Positions 7,432-17,023 of a stretch of 64,000 bases of DNA are shown here, piece by piece; position 1 is the first letter of the stretch, and each line of letters begins with the position of its first letter. The notes below the pieces were generated by a model that saw only the letters and a list, made by a program, of their open reading frames with translations, did not search any database and had not been told where the DNA came from. The position numbers and the translations under genes are program-made. The stretch is from positions 5,270,001 to 5,334,000 of the forward strand of contig NZ_CP021780.1 in assembly GCF_002192415.1 (NCBI RefSeq). The letters run 5' to 3'. The DNA is from Paenibacillus donghaensis (GTDB taxonomy: Bacteria; Bacillota; Bacilli; Paenibacillales; Paenibacillaceae).

Positions 7432-8343
7432 TCAGATTGCTTCCATTACGGCTTGGGCTTGGGTATCAAGCTCTTGTGCCGAAGAGGCAATCGTTGTGAA
7501 TTCATCAAGCGCAACCTGGATCTGCTGCTGGCTCTCCTTGATGCTGAGCTGAACCTGATTGGTGCCGCCGGAGATCTTCTCTACTTCCTTGGAGATCGCA
7601 TGGACACTGTCACGCACCTCAATAATGGAATCCTGCACCATCACGGAGAGCTTACGCACTTCTTTGGCCACTACGTCGAAGCCACGGCCATATTCCCCGG
7701 CATGCGCAGCTTCAATGGCAGCATTGAGGGCAAGCAGCTGCGTCTGTGAAGCAATACCGCCAATCGTCTGCACAATCCCATGGATAGATTCCGCCTGCTT
7801 TTGCAGATGGGCGAGAATATGGGTATTCTCCAGAGAGACTTCAGCTATGGCATCAATGCTGACCAGCAGTTCCCGGCTGCGTTCTATTCCAGTCTCCGCA
7901 CGCTGGTTCAGACTGTCCGCCATCTCCTTCATCCGCTCCACAACTGCACTCATCGTATTTTGCCGGCCGGTAATATTGGTAGCAACCTTGAATACACCAA
8001 TTACATTAGCATTCTCCTGGTCAAAAATCGGCATATAGGTTGCTTCAAGCCACACCGTATTTCCGTCCGCATCCATCCGCTCAACCTTGTCCTGAAAGCT
8101 GTTGCCGCCCATCAGATTCTCCCAGAACAGCTCATATTCCGCACCGTTTACGAATTCTGGAAAACATAATTCTTTATGGTGCATTCCATACATCTTCTCC
8201 ATTGGATATCCCATCGAACCGGCAAAAACTTTATTCACATAAGCTACACGGCGATTCAGGTCAAAACGGATGATTGCCAGATATTTTTCCAAAGACCGCA
8301 CAACAAGCTCGTCAGTAACTTCTTGAGAATGAATGATCCCCAT
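7432..8343 (-). CDS. Soluble PAS-domain methyl-accepting chemotaxis protein
   Basis: 303 residues with no membrane segment. An N-terminal PAS domain (about 15-125; [19 protein letters not shown], then [13 protein letters not shown] and [10 protein letters not shown]) is followed by a helical linker and a short MCP signalling domain with the hairpin tip [20 protein letters not shown] and [12 protein letters not shown]. It would pass a cytoplasmic signal, perhaps redox or a small ligand, to CheA/CheW. Only one side of the coiled coil is long, so it belongs to the short cytoplasmic receptors. GGAGG lies 9-10 nt before the ATG. It is a single-gene unit with its own terminator. The PAS ligand cannot be told from sequence. 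Confidence 0.9.
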   Translation of the reverse strand: MGIIHSQEVTDELVVRSLEKYLAIIRFDLNRRVAYVNKVFAGSMGYPMEKMYGMHHKELCFPEFVNGAEYELFWENLMGGNSFQDKVERMDADGNTVWLEATYMPIFDQENANVIGVFKVATNITGRQNTMSAVVERMKEMADSLNQRAETGIERSRELLVSIDAIAEVSLENTHILAHLQKQAESIHGIVQTIGGIASQTQLLALNAAIEAAHAGEYGRGFDVVAKEVRKLSVMVQDSIIEVRDSVHAISKEVEKISGGTNQVQLSIKESQQQIQVALDEFTTIASSAQELDTQAQAVMEAI

Positions 8344-8551
8344 GATTATTTACCTCCACAAAATTAAACTTTAAACAATTATTTAATACAATCTATATCG
8401 GTTAAACAGGCACCGGTTGTAACTGCTTAAATTGATACGAAAAAATAAAAAATTTGGATTGGTTATTCAGCTCAACGAATCCCTCCGACCCTCCGCTCTG
8501 TTCACTCGTATAGTCAACCGCTGATTTTTAGATTAAGCCGGTTATTCTCTG

Positions 8552-8590
8552 TGAAAAAGCGGCCTCTCCCCTTAGGGAAAAGCCGCCGCA
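8552..8590 (-). terminator. Terminator of the ara operon
   Basis: On the minus strand GCGGC and GCCGC arms enclose a second small stem (CCCTAAGGGG) and are followed by TTTTTC. It lies about 35 bp downstream of the araM stop codon and would end araD-B-A-M. The rest of 8344-8621 is AT-rich with nothing recognised. Confidence 0.75.
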
Positions 8591-8621
8591 ATAATTATCC
8601 CTATTGCAAGAAGGGGAAGGA

Positions 8622-9797
8622 TTATTCGGCCACCACCGCGATTGTACCTTCGTTCCGCGCACGCAGCAGGGTATGCCGGTTCATGCGGATCAGATGTGCC
8701 TCGGCCAGACTGCGCTGCAGCAGCTCCTTCTCTACGCCAAGCTCCTGGATCGTTGACGGGCCTTGTACCGTCTTCAGCAGATGGCGAATCCGCTCAGGCG
8801 TAGGCAGCCCGCGGATCTCCTCCCGAATCAGCTCCCACTGGCTGTTGCTCTCCTGGCCCAATGTGTTCGCCAATTCATGATACAGTGTGGAGATTTCGGC
8901 GCAGGCTACACCAACCTTGGCCCCGTGCAGCAGCTGGCGCCGCCCGGTACGGATGTACTCCATCTCCCAGTAATGGGACAGATGATGCTCTGCGCCAGAC
9001 GCCGAATGCGACTGTCCGAACAGCAGGATCGCCAGCCCGGACTCGATCAGCGCCTCAGTCAGCACCTGAATACCGGCTTCGGTATGGCGTCCAATCTCCT
9101 CGGCATGCTCCACGCAAGCCAGCAGAGCGCGTTCTGTAATGGCAGCCACTTCGGGAGAGTAAGGCTCCCCTGCGGTCAGCCGTCCGTATTTCCAGTCGAA
9201 CAGAGAGGTATACTTGCCGAGCATATCCCCAAAGCCCGCAGCAATCATCGGACCCGGCGCGGCGCGCAGAATATCGGTATCGGCAAAGATGGCCACTGGT
9301 CCCGCCGCTGGAATGGTTAGCTTGTTGCTGCGGATAATCAGCGGCGAGCCATTGGAGGTGAAGCCGTCCACGGACGGGGCGGTAGGTACCGACAGAAACG
9401 GGATAGCCGCGGTGTAAGCCGCATAGCGGGCCACATCATGCAAGGTGCCGGAACCGGCCACCACGACGCCATCTGCCTTATGCTGCTGAATAGCCAGCAG
9501 CACCTGCACCACAGAGGCTTCATCTGCAATCACATCTCCCTGCGCATTCGCCAGCACCAAGGTGATCTGCAGCGGAACCCCAGCCGTTTCACAAGCTTCG
9601 GCAAGCCGGGCTCCTGCGGCTTCATAGGTGATCCGGTCTGCAACAAGCAGCGGTGTCTTCCAGCCCTGCTCCACAATAAACGGGGCAACCTCTTTCAGCG
9701 CACCAGCCTCTACAAGAATGGCCTCAGGGAGCGCGAAGGCGGCGCCTCCTGCGATTTCAGCTGCTGCCGCTCTGATCACATGCAGAATATCACTCAT
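8622..9797 (-). CDS. araM: Glycerol-1-phosphate dehydrogenase (AraM/EgsA)
   Basis: NAD(P)H-dependent dehydrogenase of the iron-alcohol-dehydrogenase-like fold that reduces dihydroxyacetone phosphate to sn-glycerol-1-phosphate; the B. subtilis homologue is AraM (394 residues; 391 here). Seen: VVVAGSGTLHDVARYAA as the nucleotide-binding turn, SVPTAPSVDGFTSNGSP, and histidines in SGAEHHLSHYWE and GAKVGVA that serve as metal ligands in the family. The ATG at 9797 was chosen because AGAAAGGA precedes it; upstream in-frame starts give an N-terminal tail foreign to the family. It is the last gene of the ara operon, the same association as in B. subtilis. Confidence 0.9.
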   Translation of the reverse strand: MSDILHVIRAAAAEIAGGAAFALPEAILVEAGALKEVAPFIVEQGWKTPLLVADRITYEAAGARLAEACETAGVPLQITLVLANAQGDVIADEASVVQVLLAIQQHKADGVVVAGSGTLHDVARYAAYTAAIPFLSVPTAPSVDGFTSNGSPLIIRSNKLTIPAAGPVAIFADTDILRAAPGPMIAAGFGDMLGKYTSLFDWKYGRLTAGEPYSPEVAAITERALLACVEHAEEIGRHTEAGIQVLTEALIESGLAILLFGQSHSASGAEHHLSHYWEMEYIRTGRRQLLHGAKVGVACAEISTLYHELANTLGQESNSQWELIREEIRGLPTPERIRHLLKTVQGPSTIQELGVEKELLQRSLAEAHLIRMNRHTLLRARNEGTIAVVAE

Positions 9798-9894
9798 AGA
9801 TGAACTCATCCTTTCTGTATCCCTATTGATAAACAGCAGTACCGTACTCCAGGGGAGCACGGCACGCATGTAAGGTTATATTATAAATCCTGGC

Positions 9895-11385
9895 TTAAAG
9901 CAGCTTCCAGGCGATATCGTTCAGGCGCAGCTCGTTGCGCAGCGCACGGGTATTCGTGTCCTTGTCGATCACAACACATTCAATCCCGGCCATTTCGGCG
10001 AAATCAAGCAGCTGCTCTGTGGTAACTACATAAGAGAATCCGGTGTGATGCGCACCTCCGGCCAGAATCCAGGCTTCCACGCCTGCCTTCAGGCTTGGCT
10101 GCACCTGCCACAATACACGTGCAACCGGCAGGTTCGGCATCGCTTCAGAAGGTTCTACGGCCACCACTTCATTGACCAGCAGACGGAACCGGTTGCCCAT
10201 ATCGATAATGGAGGCATTCAGCGCGTCCCCGGAGCGGCCGTTGAAGACCATGCGGGCCGGATCTTCCTTGCCGCCGATCCCCAGCGGATGCACCTCAAGC
10301 TTAGGCTTGTCGACAGCAATCGTCGGACAGATCTCCAGCATGTGTGAGCCGAGCACCAGCTCATTGGCAGGGTCCAGATGATAAGTATAATCTTCCATGA
10401 AGGAAGTGCCTTTGTTGCTGGCGATAATCTTCATCAGGCGGACCAACGCGGCTGTCTTCCAGTCGCCTTCACCGGCGAAGCCGTAGCCCTGCTCCATCAG
10501 ACGTTGAACAGCCAGACCCGGTAGCTGCTTCAGGCCATGCAGATCCTCAAAGGTAGTGATGAATGCTGTATACCCGCCCTTTTCCAGGAAGGCTTTCATT
10601 CCCAGCTCAATACGAGCCTGGTAACGGATGGAGTCACGTACTGCACCCTCCTGGTCTCCACCTTGGGCAAAATCATAGGCTTCGGCATATTCAGCCATCA
10701 GATCATCGATCTGTGCTTCGGTAACAGCGTCCACACGTTCTACCAGATCGCCTACCCCGTAGCCGTCCACGGTCCAGCCCAGCTTGATCTGTGCTTCAAC
10801 CTTGTCACCTTCCGTAACAGCTACGGAACGCATGTTGTCTCCGAATCTGGCCACCTTCAGCGTCCGGCTCTCATTAAAAGCAACCGCAGTGTTCATCCAG
10901 CCGCCCAGCCGTCCAACCACTTCAGGGTCTTCCCAGTAGCCTACGATGACTTTGCGGGCAATGCCCATCCGTGCGCCGATGAAGCCGTATTCGCGGTCAC
11001 CGTGTGCGGACTGGTTCGTATTCATAAAGTCCATGTCAATCGAATCCCAAGGGATATCGCGGTTGTACTGGGTAGCCAGATGGAGCAATGGCTTGCGCAG
11101 CTGCGACAGGCCGGAGATCCACATTTTGGCCGGGGAGAAGGTGTGCATCCAAGTAATGATCCCGGCGCAATCCTCGTCGCTATTGGCGGCAATCGCCAGC
11201 TTACGGATTTCGTCCGCTGTCGTCAGCACCGGTTTGAATATAATTTCATAAGGTACGGCTTCATTCGCGTTCAGGCCTGCCGTGATCTCGCGGGAGTGGG
11301 CAGCCACTTCCTCGATAGTTTCCGGTCCGTACAGATGCTGGCTTCCGGTTACGAACCAGAATTGATAAGGTTTGATGGTTAGCAT
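9895..11385 (-). CDS. araA: L-arabinose isomerase
   Basis: Manganese-dependent isomerase converting L-arabinose to L-ribulose, the first step of cytoplasmic arabinose use. The 496 residues match the B. subtilis length. Typical blocks: FWFVTGSQHLYGPETI, WMHTFSPAKMWI, GVGDLVERVD, FAGEGDWKTAALVRLMK, SFMEDYTYHLDP, GSHMLEICPTIA and a C-terminal GGAHHTGFSY that carries the conserved histidine pair. TAGGAGG lies 8 nt before the ATG. A four-copy 65-bp tandem array separates it from araB, unusual inside an operon. Confidence 0.97.
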   Translation of the reverse strand: MLTIKPYQFWFVTGSQHLYGPETIEEVAAHSREITAGLNANEAVPYEIIFKPVLTTADEIRKLAIAANSDEDCAGIITWMHTFSPAKMWISGLSQLRKPLLHLATQYNRDIPWDSIDMDFMNTNQSAHGDREYGFIGARMGIARKVIVGYWEDPEVVGRLGGWMNTAVAFNESRTLKVARFGDNMRSVAVTEGDKVEAQIKLGWTVDGYGVGDLVERVDAVTEAQIDDLMAEYAEAYDFAQGGDQEGAVRDSIRYQARIELGMKAFLEKGGYTAFITTFEDLHGLKQLPGLAVQRLMEQGYGFAGEGDWKTAALVRLMKIIASNKGTSFMEDYTYHLDPANELVLGSHMLEICPTIAVDKPKLEVHPLGIGGKEDPARMVFNGRSGDALNASIIDMGNRFRLLVNEVVAVEPSEAMPNLPVARVLWQVQPSLKAGVEAWILAGGAHHTGFSYVVTTEQLLDFAEMAGIECVVIDKDTNTRALRNELRLNDIAWKLL

Positions 11386-11400
11386 GTTTTTTTCCTCCTA

Positions 11401-11655
11401 AAGTTTTATTAGCATAAGCTACAATGAATCTGCTTCGGTAAAACTCGCTTCGAAAGCATATGCCTAAGTTTTATTAGCATAAGCTACAATGAATCTGCTT
11501 CGGTAAAACTCGCTTCGAAAGCATACGCCTAAGTTTTATTAGCATAAGCTACAATGAATCTGCTTCGGTAAAACTCGCTTCGAAAGCATACGCCTAAAGT
11601 TTTATTAGCATAAGCTACAATGAATCTGCTTCGGTAAAACTCGCTTCGAAAGCAT
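11401..11655. repeat. 65-bp tandem repeat (4 copies) between araB and araA
   Basis: Copies begin at 11401, 11466, 11531 and 11597 (period 65, 65, 66) and are almost identical; the last is slightly shorter. Each contains AGTTTTATTAGCATAAGCT, then GGTAAAACTCGCTT. AGTTTTA and TAAAACT are complementary, so each copy can fold as a hairpin in RNA. The array fills nearly the whole 293-bp gap between two operon genes and stops just before the araA ribosome binding site. Confidence 0.95.
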
Positions 11656-11678
11656 GTTCCCAGTTTTGTGAGCGCCGC

Positions 11679-13352
11679 CTATTCTGTCACTTCTTCCTTG
11701 ATTGCCTTCAGATGCTTCATGACATTGTTCTCGCCGCGACCGAAATAATCATGCAGTCTGGAGTATTCCTGGAACAGCTGCTCATACACAGCCACATTCT
11801 CGGGAATCGGCAGGTAGGACTCTTCTCGTACACGGGCCATTTTCTCAGCAGCTTCAACAATGGAATCGTAACCGCCCTTGGCCGCACCCGCAGCCACCGC
11901 GCCGAACATGGCCGCTCCGAGTGCCGGAGTCTGCTTCGAGGCCGCCACCTTGATCTCGCGGTTGGTGACATCGGCATAAATCTGCATCAGCAGACGGTTC
12001 TTCTGCGGCAGTCCGCCGCAGGCATACAGCACATCAACAGCCACACCGTTGGAATGGAAGGCATCGACGATCTTGCGTGTGCCAAAAGCGGTCGCCTCCA
12101 GCAGCGTACGGTAGATTTCCTCCGGCTTGGTCAGCAGCGTGCAGCCCAGCAGCAATCCGGTCAGGTTCGTATCAACCAATACAGAACGGTTGCCGTTCCA
12201 CCAATCGAGTGCCAGCAGACCGGTCTGACCCGGCTTGTAGGCCGAAGCACGTTCTTCCAGCCAGGTATGAATATTCATGCCTGCTTCAGCCGCAGCCTCT
12301 TTGGCATACGCCGGCACAGCTTCCTCCACATACCATTCAAAAATATCGCCCACCGCCGACTGTCCGGCCTCATAACCGTAATAGCCGGGAATAATCCCGT
12401 CTTCGACCACACCGCACATGCCTTCTACTTCGCGTTCGGTCTCTCCCAGCAGCATGTGGCAGATTGAGGTTCCCATCGCCATGACCAGCTTGCCCGGCGT
12501 AACTACACCAACTGCAGGCACGGCAGCATGGGCATCCACGTTGCCGACAGCAACAGCGGTTCCGGCGGCAAGACCGATCATCTCAGCCATTTCGGCAGTC
12601 AGCTCGCCGGCCTTCGTGCCTAGCGGTACAATGTCGCCGCGCAGCTTCGTATCGGTCAGGTGCTCCAGACGCGGATCAAGCGCTTTGAAGAATTCCTTGT
12701 CAGGGTAGCCGTCGGCTTTATGCCAGATCGCCTTATAGCCGGCTGTACAGCTGTTGCGCACAATGTTGCCGGTCATCTGCGAGATCACCCAATCCGTAGC
12801 TTCAAGGAACTGGTCTGCAGCATCATAGATTTCCGGTGCTTCGTTCAGAATCTGCCACACCTTGGCCATCATCCACTCAGAGGAGATTTTGCCGCCGTAA
12901 CGGGCCAGCCATTTCTCTCCCCGCTCTGCGGCAATCCGGTTGATCTCATTGGCTTCGTCCTGGGCCGCATGATGTTTCCACAGCTTCGTCCAAGCATGCG
13001 GGTTCTCCTGGTATTCCGGGGTCAGACACAGCGGCTGGCCCTGTTCATTGACCGGAAGCATGGTGCAGGCAGTGAAGTCGATTCCCAGCCCGACTACATC
13101 GGCGGGGCTAATCCCCGATTCACGGATGACCTCAGGCACGGACCGTTTCAGTACCTCGATATAATCGGAGGGATGCTGCAGCGCCCAGTCATATTCCAGC
13201 TTCTTGCCGGTACCCGGCAGAAACTCATCAATGACATGATGCGGATAAGGCGTTACGTGGTCGGCAACCTCGGTGCCGTCAGCCAGATCAACCAGCACAG
13301 CGCGCCCGGATTGAGTTCCGTAGTCAACGCCGATGGCGTATTTTTTGCTCAT
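11679..13352 (-). CDS. araB: L-ribulokinase
   Basis: FGGY-family sugar kinase that phosphorylates L-ribulose to L-ribulose-5-phosphate. 557 residues against about 560 in B. subtilis. The N-terminal phosphate loop is [55 protein letters not shown] and the C-terminal [18 protein letters not shown] follow, as in FGGY kinases. An AGAGGAG sequence precedes the ATG. It lies between araD (27 bp gap) and araA, so the order D-B-A differs from the A-B-D order in B. subtilis. Confidence 0.97.
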   Translation of the reverse strand: MSKKYAIGVDYGTQSGRAVLVDLADGTEVADHVTPYPHHVIDEFLPGTGKKLEYDWALQHPSDYIEVLKRSVPEVIRESGISPADVVGLGIDFTACTMLPVNEQGQPLCLTPEYQENPHAWTKLWKHHAAQDEANEINRIAAERGEKWLARYGGKISSEWMMAKVWQILNEAPEIYDAADQFLEATDWVISQMTGNIVRNSCTAGYKAIWHKADGYPDKEFFKALDPRLEHLTDTKLRGDIVPLGTKAGELTAEMAEMIGLAAGTAVAVGNVDAHAAVPAVGVVTPGKLVMAMGTSICHMLLGETEREVEGMCGVVEDGIIPGYYGYEAGQSAVGDIFEWYVEEAVPAYAKEAAAEAGMNIHTWLEERASAYKPGQTGLLALDWWNGNRSVLVDTNLTGLLLGCTLLTKPEEIYRTLLEATAFGTRKIVDAFHSNGVAVDVLYACGGLPQKNRLLMQIYADVTNREIKVAASKQTPALGAAMFGAVAAGAAKGGYDSIVEAAEKMARVREESYLPIPENVAVYEQLFQEYSRLHDYFGRGENNVMKHLKAIKEEVTE

Positions 13353-13379
13353 ATGAACACTCTCCTCTTATATTAATGT

Positions 13380-14069
13380 TTAGCTTTGTCCGTAGTAGGC
13401 ATTCGCTCCATGCTTGCGCAGGAAGTGGCGGTCCAGCAAATGCTGGCTCATCGGCGTAAGATTCGGGTTCAGCTGGTAGCTCTGGGTAGCCATCTTCGCC
13501 ACTTCCTCCAGCACTACGGCGTTATGGACCGCATTATGCGCGTTCTTACCCCAGTTGAACGGAGCGTGGCAATGAACCAGCACACCCGGAAGCATGTCAG
13601 GGTCAAGATCCTTGAACGTCTCCACGATCACATTGCCTGTCTCCAGCTCATAAGCGCCTTTGATCTCCGCTTCTGTCATGGGACGCGTACAAGGAACTTC
13701 ACCGTAATAATAGTCCGCATGTGTTGTACCCAGCGCAGGAATTCCCCGGCCGGCCTGTGCCCAGCCCGTCGCCCAAGGCGAATGCGTATGCACAATCCCG
13801 CCGATATTCGGAAAAGCTTTATATAATACCAGATGTGTCGCTGTATCCGAAGACGGTTTAAAGCTTCCCTCCACGATATTGCCCTCCAGATCGACCACAA
13901 CCATATCCTCGGCACGCAGCTTGTCGTATTCCACACCGCTCGGTTTAATTACTACCAGACCCTTGTCCCGGTCAATCCCGCTGACGTTCCCCCATGTAAA
14001 CGTAACCAAGTTGTATCGGGGCAGGTCCAGGTTGGCTTCAAGCACCTCTTGCTTTAATTGTTCGAGCAT
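13380..14069 (-). CDS. araD: L-ribulose-5-phosphate 4-epimerase
   Basis: Zinc-dependent class II aldolase-like epimerase giving D-xylulose-5-phosphate, the exit to the pentose phosphate pathway. 229 residues, the standard length. Seen: [29 protein letters not shown], the metal-binding [15 protein letters not shown] and [17 protein letters not shown] precedes the ATG. It is the first gene of the minus-strand ara operon. The upstream region carries two AraR-like boxes 44 bp apart. Confidence 0.97.
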   Translation of the reverse strand: MLEQLKQEVLEANLDLPRYNLVTFTWGNVSGIDRDKGLVVIKPSGVEYDKLRAEDMVVVDLEGNIVEGSFKPSSDTATHLVLYKAFPNIGGIVHTHSPWATGWAQAGRGIPALGTTHADYYYGEVPCTRPMTEAEIKGAYELETGNVIVETFKDLDPDMLPGVLVHCHAPFNWGKNAHNAVHNAVVLEEVAKMATQSYQLNPNLTPMSQHLLDRHFLRKHGANAYYGQS

Positions 14070-14122
14070 TCGTAATCCTCCCTATAATGTCAGGTTTGAT
14101 CTATATCCGGCTTTGCATTCCT

Positions 14123-14190
14123 AGTATACACTTGTACGTACATTTAATCTATATTTTTTTGTTTATCGTCTACATAGGTACATACAAACG
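14123..14190 (-). promoter_or_regulatory. ara operon control region with two AraR boxes
   Basis: Box 1 (ACTTGTACGTACATTT, palindrome centre 14137.5) and box 2 (minus strand GTTTGTATGTACCTAT, centre 14181.5) resemble the known AraR operator ATTTGTACGTACAAAT. Their centres are 44 bp apart, about four helical turns, near the spacing of the cooperative operator pair in B. subtilis. A minus-strand TATACT (14123-14128) beside box 1 is a candidate -10 box; no good -35 was found. Confidence 0.8.
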
Positions 14191-14348
14191 AATACAACAC
14201 CTTTACTGGCAACCCCCTGGGAGGGACTCTATAACCTGTCAATACCTTTCGGCACTTTCCTCATATTGTAAAAGTATAGTAAAATTAGTTGTCGAATGAA
14301 CGAATTATCATTTTATAACCGAGAACGAATAGAAAGGTAGCCTATTCC

Positions 14349-15422
14349 ATGAAACAGAATCCAAAAGTTCAACCTTCACCTCTAAACCGCTCAGCCAAAA
14401 ACAGCGCCAAAAGAAAGAAACGCAGCAACAAGAAAAAGATTTGGTTTTCTATCCTCGCTTGTGTATTGCTGGCGGGCTTGTCCGGTTATATATTCCGCGA
14501 GCAATTGATCGGCTTCGGCTTCGATCATGTAGTAGCGCCTGCCGTCGCGCCGGCACTCGATAAATCTTACGTTGAACTGAAGGACAACGAGAATTCCGGG
14601 CTACTGACAGCTAAGGACAGCAACACTCCGTTCTCGCTCCTGCTGCTCGGCACTGACCAGCGCGGACAGGAGAACGGCCTCTCCGACTCCATTATCTATA
14701 CTGTGATCAGGCCCAAGGACAACCGGGCGCTATTCGTTTCCATTCCGCGCGACTCTTATGCCAAGATCATCGGGGCCGAGACGGTGAAGGGCGCGCGGAA
14801 GAACACCAAGATAAATGCCGCGCATTCTTACGGCGGGCCTCAGATGAGTGTGGACACGGTCGGCAATCTGCTGGATGCGCCCGTCGAATATTTCGCAACA
14901 ATTAATTTCAATGGATTAACGGAGGTGGTTGATGAGCTTGGTGGAGTGGAGCTGCCGATTACCAAGGTAATTGAGAACAAGAATCCTCAGCATGAGAAGC
15001 TTAGAATAGAACCGAATAAACCGATCTACTCCGGCCACGAAGCGTTGATGTATGTAAGATACCGCGAGGATTCCGACTTCAAGCGGACAGAGCGGCAGCG
15101 AATTTTCCTCAAAGCTGTCCTGGACCGAATGAAGAACTTCGATAATATTGTCAATATTCAGAGCATCCTTGGCGTGGCCGGCAGCAATTTCAAAACAAAC
15201 ATGAAATCGGAATTTATTCTCGATCTTGCCAAACGGATTATCATGGACGGAATGACTCCGCAGATCACCAGTCACATGTTGAAGGGCGAAGGAAGCCATA
15301 CGGACCAGTGGTATTATCTGCTGGACGAGAACGACCTTGAAGAAACCCATCAGCTGATTGAGCGTTGGCTGGACCCTAGGGCGGCGTCTGCCGACCTGCG
15401 TCCGGCCTCCGGAGAAGATTAA
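14349..15422 (+). CDS. LCP (LytR-CpsA-Psr) family cell-wall polymer ligase
   Basis: 357 residues: a lysine/arginine-rich cytoplasmic tail, one membrane helix (about 30-50) and an extracellular LCP domain. Seen: LLLGTDQRGQENGLSDSI, the conserved SIPRDSYAKI, INAAHSYGG, GLTEVVDELGGVEL and MYVRYREDSDFKRTERQRI, the arginines and aspartates that bind the lipid pyrophosphate. The family transfers anionic polymers from undecaprenyl carriers to peptidoglycan. It is a single-gene unit lying between araD and araR on the opposite strand and ending at a shared terminator. Which polymer it attaches cannot be told. Confidence 0.9.
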   Translation: MKQNPKVQPSPLNRSAKNSAKRKKRSNKKKIWFSILACVLLAGLSGYIFREQLIGFGFDHVVAPAVAPALDKSYVELKDNENSGLLTAKDSNTPFSLLLLGTDQRGQENGLSDSIIYTVIRPKDNRALFVSIPRDSYAKIIGAETVKGARKNTKINAAHSYGGPQMSVDTVGNLLDAPVEYFATINFNGLTEVVDELGGVELPITKVIENKNPQHEKLRIEPNKPIYSGHEALMYVRYREDSDFKRTERQRIFLKAVLDRMKNFDNIVNIQSILGVAGSNFKTNMKSEFILDLAKRIIMDGMTPQITSHMLKGEGSHTDQWYYLLDENDLEETHQLIERWLDPRAASADLRPASGED

Positions 15423-15471
15423 CGCCTCCCCCCCCCCCGCGGCAGTAATCCTGCCTGTCTGGGTAAGCAAC

Positions 15472-15512
15472 AGAAAGGACCCGATGCGCCTTCTTGGCAT
15501 CGGGTCCTTTCT
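15472..15512. terminator. Bidirectional terminator between the LCP gene and araR
   Basis: A perfect 16-bp stem AGAAAGGACCCGATGC / GCATCGGGTCCTTTCT with a 9-nt loop lies between two convergent genes. The arms end in TTTCT on both strands, so it can serve both. A run of 11 C residues lies just upstream (15428-15438). Confidence 0.85.
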
Positions 15513-15533
15513 GTTTGAGCCGTATCAGCTACG

Positions 15534-16631
15534 CTACGCACCCGCCGGTGCTTTCGTCGAGCTGCGCAGCACAAGCTCAGGCTTGTAGATGATGTCCTTT
15601 GGCGTTTCCGCCGTCCGCCGCTGGATCATCTCCATCAGCAGGTCTGCCGCCTGTACTCCCATCTCCTGCTTCGGATGGCGGATGGTGGTCAGCTTGACCT
15701 CCGTGGCTGTAGCCAGCGTCGAATCGTCGAAGCCGATGATCGACAGATCATCCGGCACACTCAGGCCGGTCTGCCGCGCTGCCTCCAGCAGCAGCACGGC
15801 CAGCTCGTCATTATAGCAGACGAAGGCCGTCGGCCTTGTCCCGCTGTGCAGCATGCGCAGCGCCGCTTCATACGGGACGGTAAGCTTCTGCTCCGACGTA
15901 TAGTGCACGACGGTATCAGCAGCCAGCGGAAGGCGGTGCTTGTGAAAGGCGCGCATGAAGCCCTTCAGCCGGTTCGCACCCTGCAGGTCATCCGTCTTGA
16001 AGAAGCCGGCAATTCCGCGGTGTCCAAGCTGGATCAGATGCTCTGCGGCCAGATACCCACCGGCTTCATCATCAAGCTTCAGGCACGGACAGTGCAGCTC
16101 GGGATACCGCTCGTTGATCATAATGAACGGGATATGATGAACCTCAAGCGCCAGGAACAGAGACAGATTGGGATTGCCCTGCGCGCTTTTGGTCGGCTCG
16201 ATGATCAGTCCCTTGAACGGCTGGCCCAGCATCATCTCCAGATTCTCGCGCTCCTTCTCCTTGTCGTTGTCTGTGCTGGACAACATCATGCTGTAACCGC
16301 AGCTGCGCAGCTGCGCTTCCGCGCCGCGTACAATATGGGGAAAGATATAGTCGGAGATATGCGTAGTCATCATGCCTATCATGCTGCTGGTCTGCAGCGG
16401 GCGCGTCTCCTGGCGGGCCACGAACGTCCCTTTGCCCTGGAGCCGGTACAACCAGCCTTCCTTCTCCAGCTGGCCCAACGCCTGGCGGACCGTCTGCCTG
16501 CTCATGCCCGACTGGGCGGCGATCTCATGCTCGGAAGGCATCTGGTCGTCCGGCTTCAGTCCTCCGGCTTCGATGCGTGACAGCAGTTCTTTTTTGAGCT
16601 GCATATATTTGGGTAACGGTTTATCAGTCAT
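15534..16631 (-). CDS. araR: Arabinose-operon repressor (GntR wing + LacI-type core)
   Basis: 365-residue chimeric regulator: an N-terminal GntR-type winged helix (KYMQLKKELLSRIEAG, MPSEHEIAAQSGMSRQTVRQ, GKGTFVAR) followed by a LacI/periplasmic-binding-like sensor domain (IGMMTTHISDYIFPHIVRG, FVCYNDELAVLLLEAA, LSIIGFDDSTLA, TTIRHPKQEMG). This domain pair is the hallmark of AraR, which leaves its operators on binding L-arabinose. Matching operator sequences lie before araD and before this gene. It is convergent with the LCP gene and about 1.5 kb from the operon it should control. Confidence 0.93.
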   Translation of the reverse strand: MTDKPLPKYMQLKKELLSRIEAGGLKPDDQMPSEHEIAAQSGMSRQTVRQALGQLEKEGWLYRLQGKGTFVARQETRPLQTSSMIGMMTTHISDYIFPHIVRGAEAQLRSCGYSMMLSSTDNDKEKERENLEMMLGQPFKGLIIEPTKSAQGNPNLSLFLALEVHHIPFIMINERYPELHCPCLKLDDEAGGYLAAEHLIQLGHRGIAGFFKTDDLQGANRLKGFMRAFHKHRLPLAADTVVHYTSEQKLTVPYEAALRMLHSGTRPTAFVCYNDELAVLLLEAARQTGLSVPDDLSIIGFDDSTLATATEVKLTTIRHPKQEMGVQAADLLMEMIQRRTAETPKDIIYKPELVLRSSTKAPAGA

Positions 16632-16670
16632 GGGTACACCTCAGGCTGTTCAAATGGAATAATACAAGTT

Positions 16671-16702
16671 ATTATAACACAACCCACTTGTATGTACATG
16701 TA
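16671..16702 (-). promoter_or_regulatory. araR promoter and autoregulatory AraR box
   Basis: On the minus strand TGTACA (16693-16698), 16 bp, TATAAT (16671-16676). The -35 lies inside ACTTGTATGTACATGTACC, which matches the two boxes in front of araD. AraR would therefore repress its own gene by covering the -35 region. Confidence 0.75.
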
Positions 16703-16721
16703 CCATTTGAGTTTTGCTACT

Positions 16722-16750
16722 TCAAACCAAAAACCCCGCAGAGCGGGGTT
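16722..16750 (-). terminator. Terminator of the two-gene unit 16807-17392
   Basis: On the minus strand AACCCCGC-TCT-GCGGGGTT is followed by TTTGGTTTG. It lies about 55 bp downstream of the stop of the 59-residue gene and just upstream of the araR promoter. Confidence 0.7.
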
Positions 16751-16806
16751 CAAATCTTAACCACAATGTAAGCTTGCAGGAACATCTGTGATTAGGTGTA
16801 TCGCTG

Positions 16807-16986
16807 TTATTTTTTCTTCAGAATCTGATGCAGCTGCCGTTTGTCCGCCTCTATGGAACGCGCCTGTGCTTCCAGATCCTCCCCATCCGCCTCTGCCGCA
16901 GAGAACTCCACATCCTCAGCCTTCGCTTCATAGAGCATTTTCATTTTTTCAGTTTTGCTGAATATCTTCGAGTTTTCTCTATCCAT
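16807..16986 (-). CDS. Small charged protein of unknown function (59 aa)
   Basis: The frame starts MDRENSKIFSKTEKMKMLYE and ends QLHQILKKK. It is Glu/Lys/Ala-rich, with no membrane segment or cysteine, and likely one long helix or coiled coil. It is supported as a gene by GGAG about 6 nt before the ATG, a terminator 55 bp after the stop, and its place 37 bp downstream of another small gene on the same strand. I do not recognise the family. The predicted amphipathic helix is inference from composition. Confidence 0.65.
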   Translation of the reverse strand: MDRENSKIFSKTEKMKMLYEAKAEDVEFSAAEADGEDLEAQARSIEADKRQLHQILKKK

Positions 16987-17023
16987 CTTCTCCAGCTCCT
17001 CTGTCTTTAAGTACTATGGCCGC

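Noticed and set aside
11401..11655. CRISPR array
   Set aside because: The repeats are contiguous with no unique spacers and no cas genes occur; the same holds for the other tandem arrays.
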